From assembly GCF_035594125.1 (NCBI RefSeq), contig NC_087155.1, forward strand, positions 382,501-446,500: a DNA stretch of 64,000 bases, written 5' to 3'. Under the pieces are notes generated by a model that ran no database searches, had not been told where the DNA came from, and worked only from the letters and a program-made list of their open reading frames with translations. A program made the translations under genes and the position numbers. Positions 61,660-64,000 of this stretch are shown in pieces (the first letter of the stretch is position 1; each line of letters begins with the position of its first letter). The stretch is from Scylla paramamosain (lineage: Eukaryota > Arthropoda > Malacostraca > Decapoda > Portunidae).

Positions 61660-64000
61660 ATGGTGATGGATACCGGTCCTGCAGAAAAGGTGGTAGTCAT
61701 GGCGGTGGATACCTGTCCTAAAGGACAGGTGGTGGCATTGGATACCCATCCAGCAGGGCAGGTGGTGGCAGTAGATACCCGTCCACAGAACAGGTGGTGG
61801 TAGTAGATACCCGTCCAGCAGGACAGGTGGTGGCGGTGGATACCCGTCCAGCAGGACAGGTGATGGTAATGGCGGTGGATACCCGTCCAGCAGGACAGGT
61901 GGTGGCGGTGGATACCCGTCCAGCAGGACAGGTGATGGTAATGGCGGTGGATACCCGTCCAGCAGGACAGGTGGTGGCGGTGGATACCCGTTCAACAAGA
62001 CAAGTGATAGTCATAGCGGTGGATACCCGCCCTGCAGAACAGATGGTTGCGGTGAATACTCGTCCTGCAGGACAGGCGGTGGCGGTGGATACCCGCTCTG
62101 CAGGACAGTGGTGGCGGTAGATAACCGTCCAGCAGGACAGGTGATGGTCATGGTGGTGGATACACGTCCAGCAGGACAGGTGGTGGCGGTGGATACCCGT
62201 CCAGCATGACAGGTGATGGTCAAGGCGCTAGATACCCGCCCTGCAGGACAGGTGGTGGCGGTGGATACCCGTTCAGCAGGACATGTGATGGTCATGGCGG
62301 TTGATACCCGTCCAGGAGGACAGGTGATGATCATGGCGGTGGATACTCGTCCAGCAGGGAAAGCGGTGGCGGCGGATACCCGTCCAGCAGGACAGGTGGT
62401 AGTCATGGCGGTGGATACCCGTCCAGCAAGACAGGAGGTGGCTGTGAATACCCGTCAAGCAGGACAGGTGGTGGCGGTGAATACCCGTCAAGCAGGACAG
62501 GTGGTGGCGGTGGATACCCGTCCAGCAGGATAGGTGATGGTCATGGCGGTGGATACCCGGCCTGCAGGACAGGTGGTGGCAATGGATACCCGTCCAGCAG
62601 GACAGGTGGTGGCAGTGGATACCCGTCCAGCAGGACAGGTGGTGGCGGTGAATACCCGTCCAGCAGGACAGGTGGTGGCGGTGAATACTTGTCCTGCAGG
62701 ACAGGCGGTGGCAGTGGATACCCGCTCTGCAGGACAGTGGTGGCGGTAGATACCCGTCCAGCAGGACAGGTGATGGTCATGGCGGTGGATACCCGTCCAG
62801 CAAGACAGGTGGTGGCGGTGGATACCCGTCCAGTAGGATAGGTGATGGTCATGGCGATGGATACCCGGCCTGCAGGAAAGGTGGTGGCAATGGATACCCG
62901 TCCAGCAGGACAGGTGGTAGTCATGGCGGTGGATACCCGTCCAGCAAGACAGGTGGTGGCGGTGAATACCCGTCCAGCAGGACAGGTGGTGGCAGTGGAT
63001 ACCCGTCCAGCAGGACAGGTGGTAGCGGTGGATGCCCGTCCAGCAGGACAGGTGATGGTCATGGCGGTGGATACCCGTCCAGGTGATGGCAGTGAATACT
63101 CGTCCAGGCGATGGCAGTGAATACCTGTACCGCAGGACAGGTGGTGGCCGTGGATAACCTTCCCGCAGGACAGGTAGTGGAGGTGAATACCCGTCCAGCA
63201 GGACAGGTGGTGGCGGTGGATACTCGTCCTGCAGGACAGGCGGTGGCGGTGGATATCCGTCCAGCAGTGGATACCCGTCCAGCAGGACGGTGGATGACTG
63301 TCCAGGAGGACAGGTGATGGTCATGGCGGTGGATACCCATCCAGCAAGACAGGTGGTGGCGGTGGATTCCTGTCCAGCAGGATAGGTGGTGGTAATGGAT
63401 ACCAGCCCTGCAGGACAGGTGGTGGCGGTGGATACCCGTCCAGCAGGACACGTGATGGTCATGGCGATGGATACCCGCCCTGTAGGACAGGTCGTGGCGG
63501 TGGATACCCGTTCAGGAAGACAGGTGATGGTCATGGCGGTGGATACCCATCCAGCAGGACAGGTGATGGTCATGGCGGTGGACACTCGTCCAGCAGGACA
63601 AGTGGTGGCGGTGGATACCCGTCCAGCACGACAGGTGATGGTCATAGCGGTGGCTACCCGTCCAGAAGGACAAGTGGTGGCGGCGGATACCTGTTCAGCA
63701 GGAGAGGTGGTAGTCATGGCGGTGGATACCCGTCCAGCAAGACAGGTGGTGGCTCTGCATAACCATCCAGCAGGACAGGTGGTGGCGGGGGATACCCATC
63801 CAGAAGGATAGGTGGTAGTAATGGCGGTGAATACCCTTCCAGCAAGATAGATGATGGTCGTGGCGGTGGATACCCGCCCTGCAGAACAGGTGGTGGCGGT
63901 GGATTCCCGTCCAGCAGGACAGGTGTTAGTCATGGTGGTGGATATCCGTCCAGCAGGACAGGTGGCAGTCATAGCCGTGGATACCCGTCCAGCAGGATAG
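61660..64000 (+). repeat. 33/39-bp minisatellite array, second locus (runs off the window)
   Basis: Same unit family as 48284-54975, about 66 units, continuing past the window end. It also contains the marker units GTGGATAACC (about 63149), CTGCATAACC (about 63754) and GGTGGATGACTGTCC, so the two arrays share higher-order blocks. It lies in or beside the secreted-protein gene, downstream of exon 7. Confidence 0.95.

Overview
The window is eukaryotic nuclear DNA, most likely from a decapod crustacean such as a crab. The support is: genes broken into short exons with GT-AG introns, an extreme load of long perfect microsatellites ((GA)n, (TG)n, (TA)n, (TTA)n, (AGT)n), several LINE clades, a Penelope-like element, a piggyBac-like element and long minisatellite arrays. 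The species is an inference. No bacterial operon, rRNA or intact tRNA gene is visible.

Layout. 1-8.7 kb is intergenic and microsatellite-rich, with an 80-bp sequence present three times in tandem. 8.73-9.42 kb holds the first two coding exons of a CCDC22-like gene (COMMD/CCC complex), with a defective-looking splice donor. 11.6-15.4 kb holds three LINE relics, the largest with reverse transcriptase (RT) and RNase H. 17.1-18.3 kb may hold a small three-exon gene. 24.2-27.0 kb (minus) is a multi-exon gene for an acidic two-zinc-finger protein with a C-terminal half resembling tyrosine recombinases; it carries one nonsense codon and one frameshift. 27.4-30.0 kb (minus) is a Penelope-like element with RT, a GIY-YIG endonuclease and a hammerhead-like motif; a second, inverted pair of its ends lies at 32.6-33.05 kb. 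33.9-35.7 kb is a decayed tandem repeat of roughly 145 bp. 36.8-39.1 kb is a broken piggyBac-like element, and 39.2-40.6 kb a jockey-like LINE relic.

40.8-55.0 kb is a nested structure. A minisatellite of 33- and 39-bp units was split by a 5'-truncated LINE (copy B, minus). Copy B was then split by an apparently complete LINE of the same family (copy A, plus) with intact ORF1 and ORF2. The same minisatellite family returns at 61.66 kb and runs off the end. Between the two arrays lies a frame-consistent multi-exon gene for a secreted protein (57.78-61.45 kb), and at 56.74-56.88 kb a large palindrome whose loop carries a second, different hammerhead-like core.

The sequence shows two plausible host genes, one candidate gene, and one recombinase-like gene of host or transposon origin. 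They are embedded in mobile elements of different ages. Very long open frames inside the minisatellite and microsatellites are by-products of repeat units that contain no stop codons, not genes.
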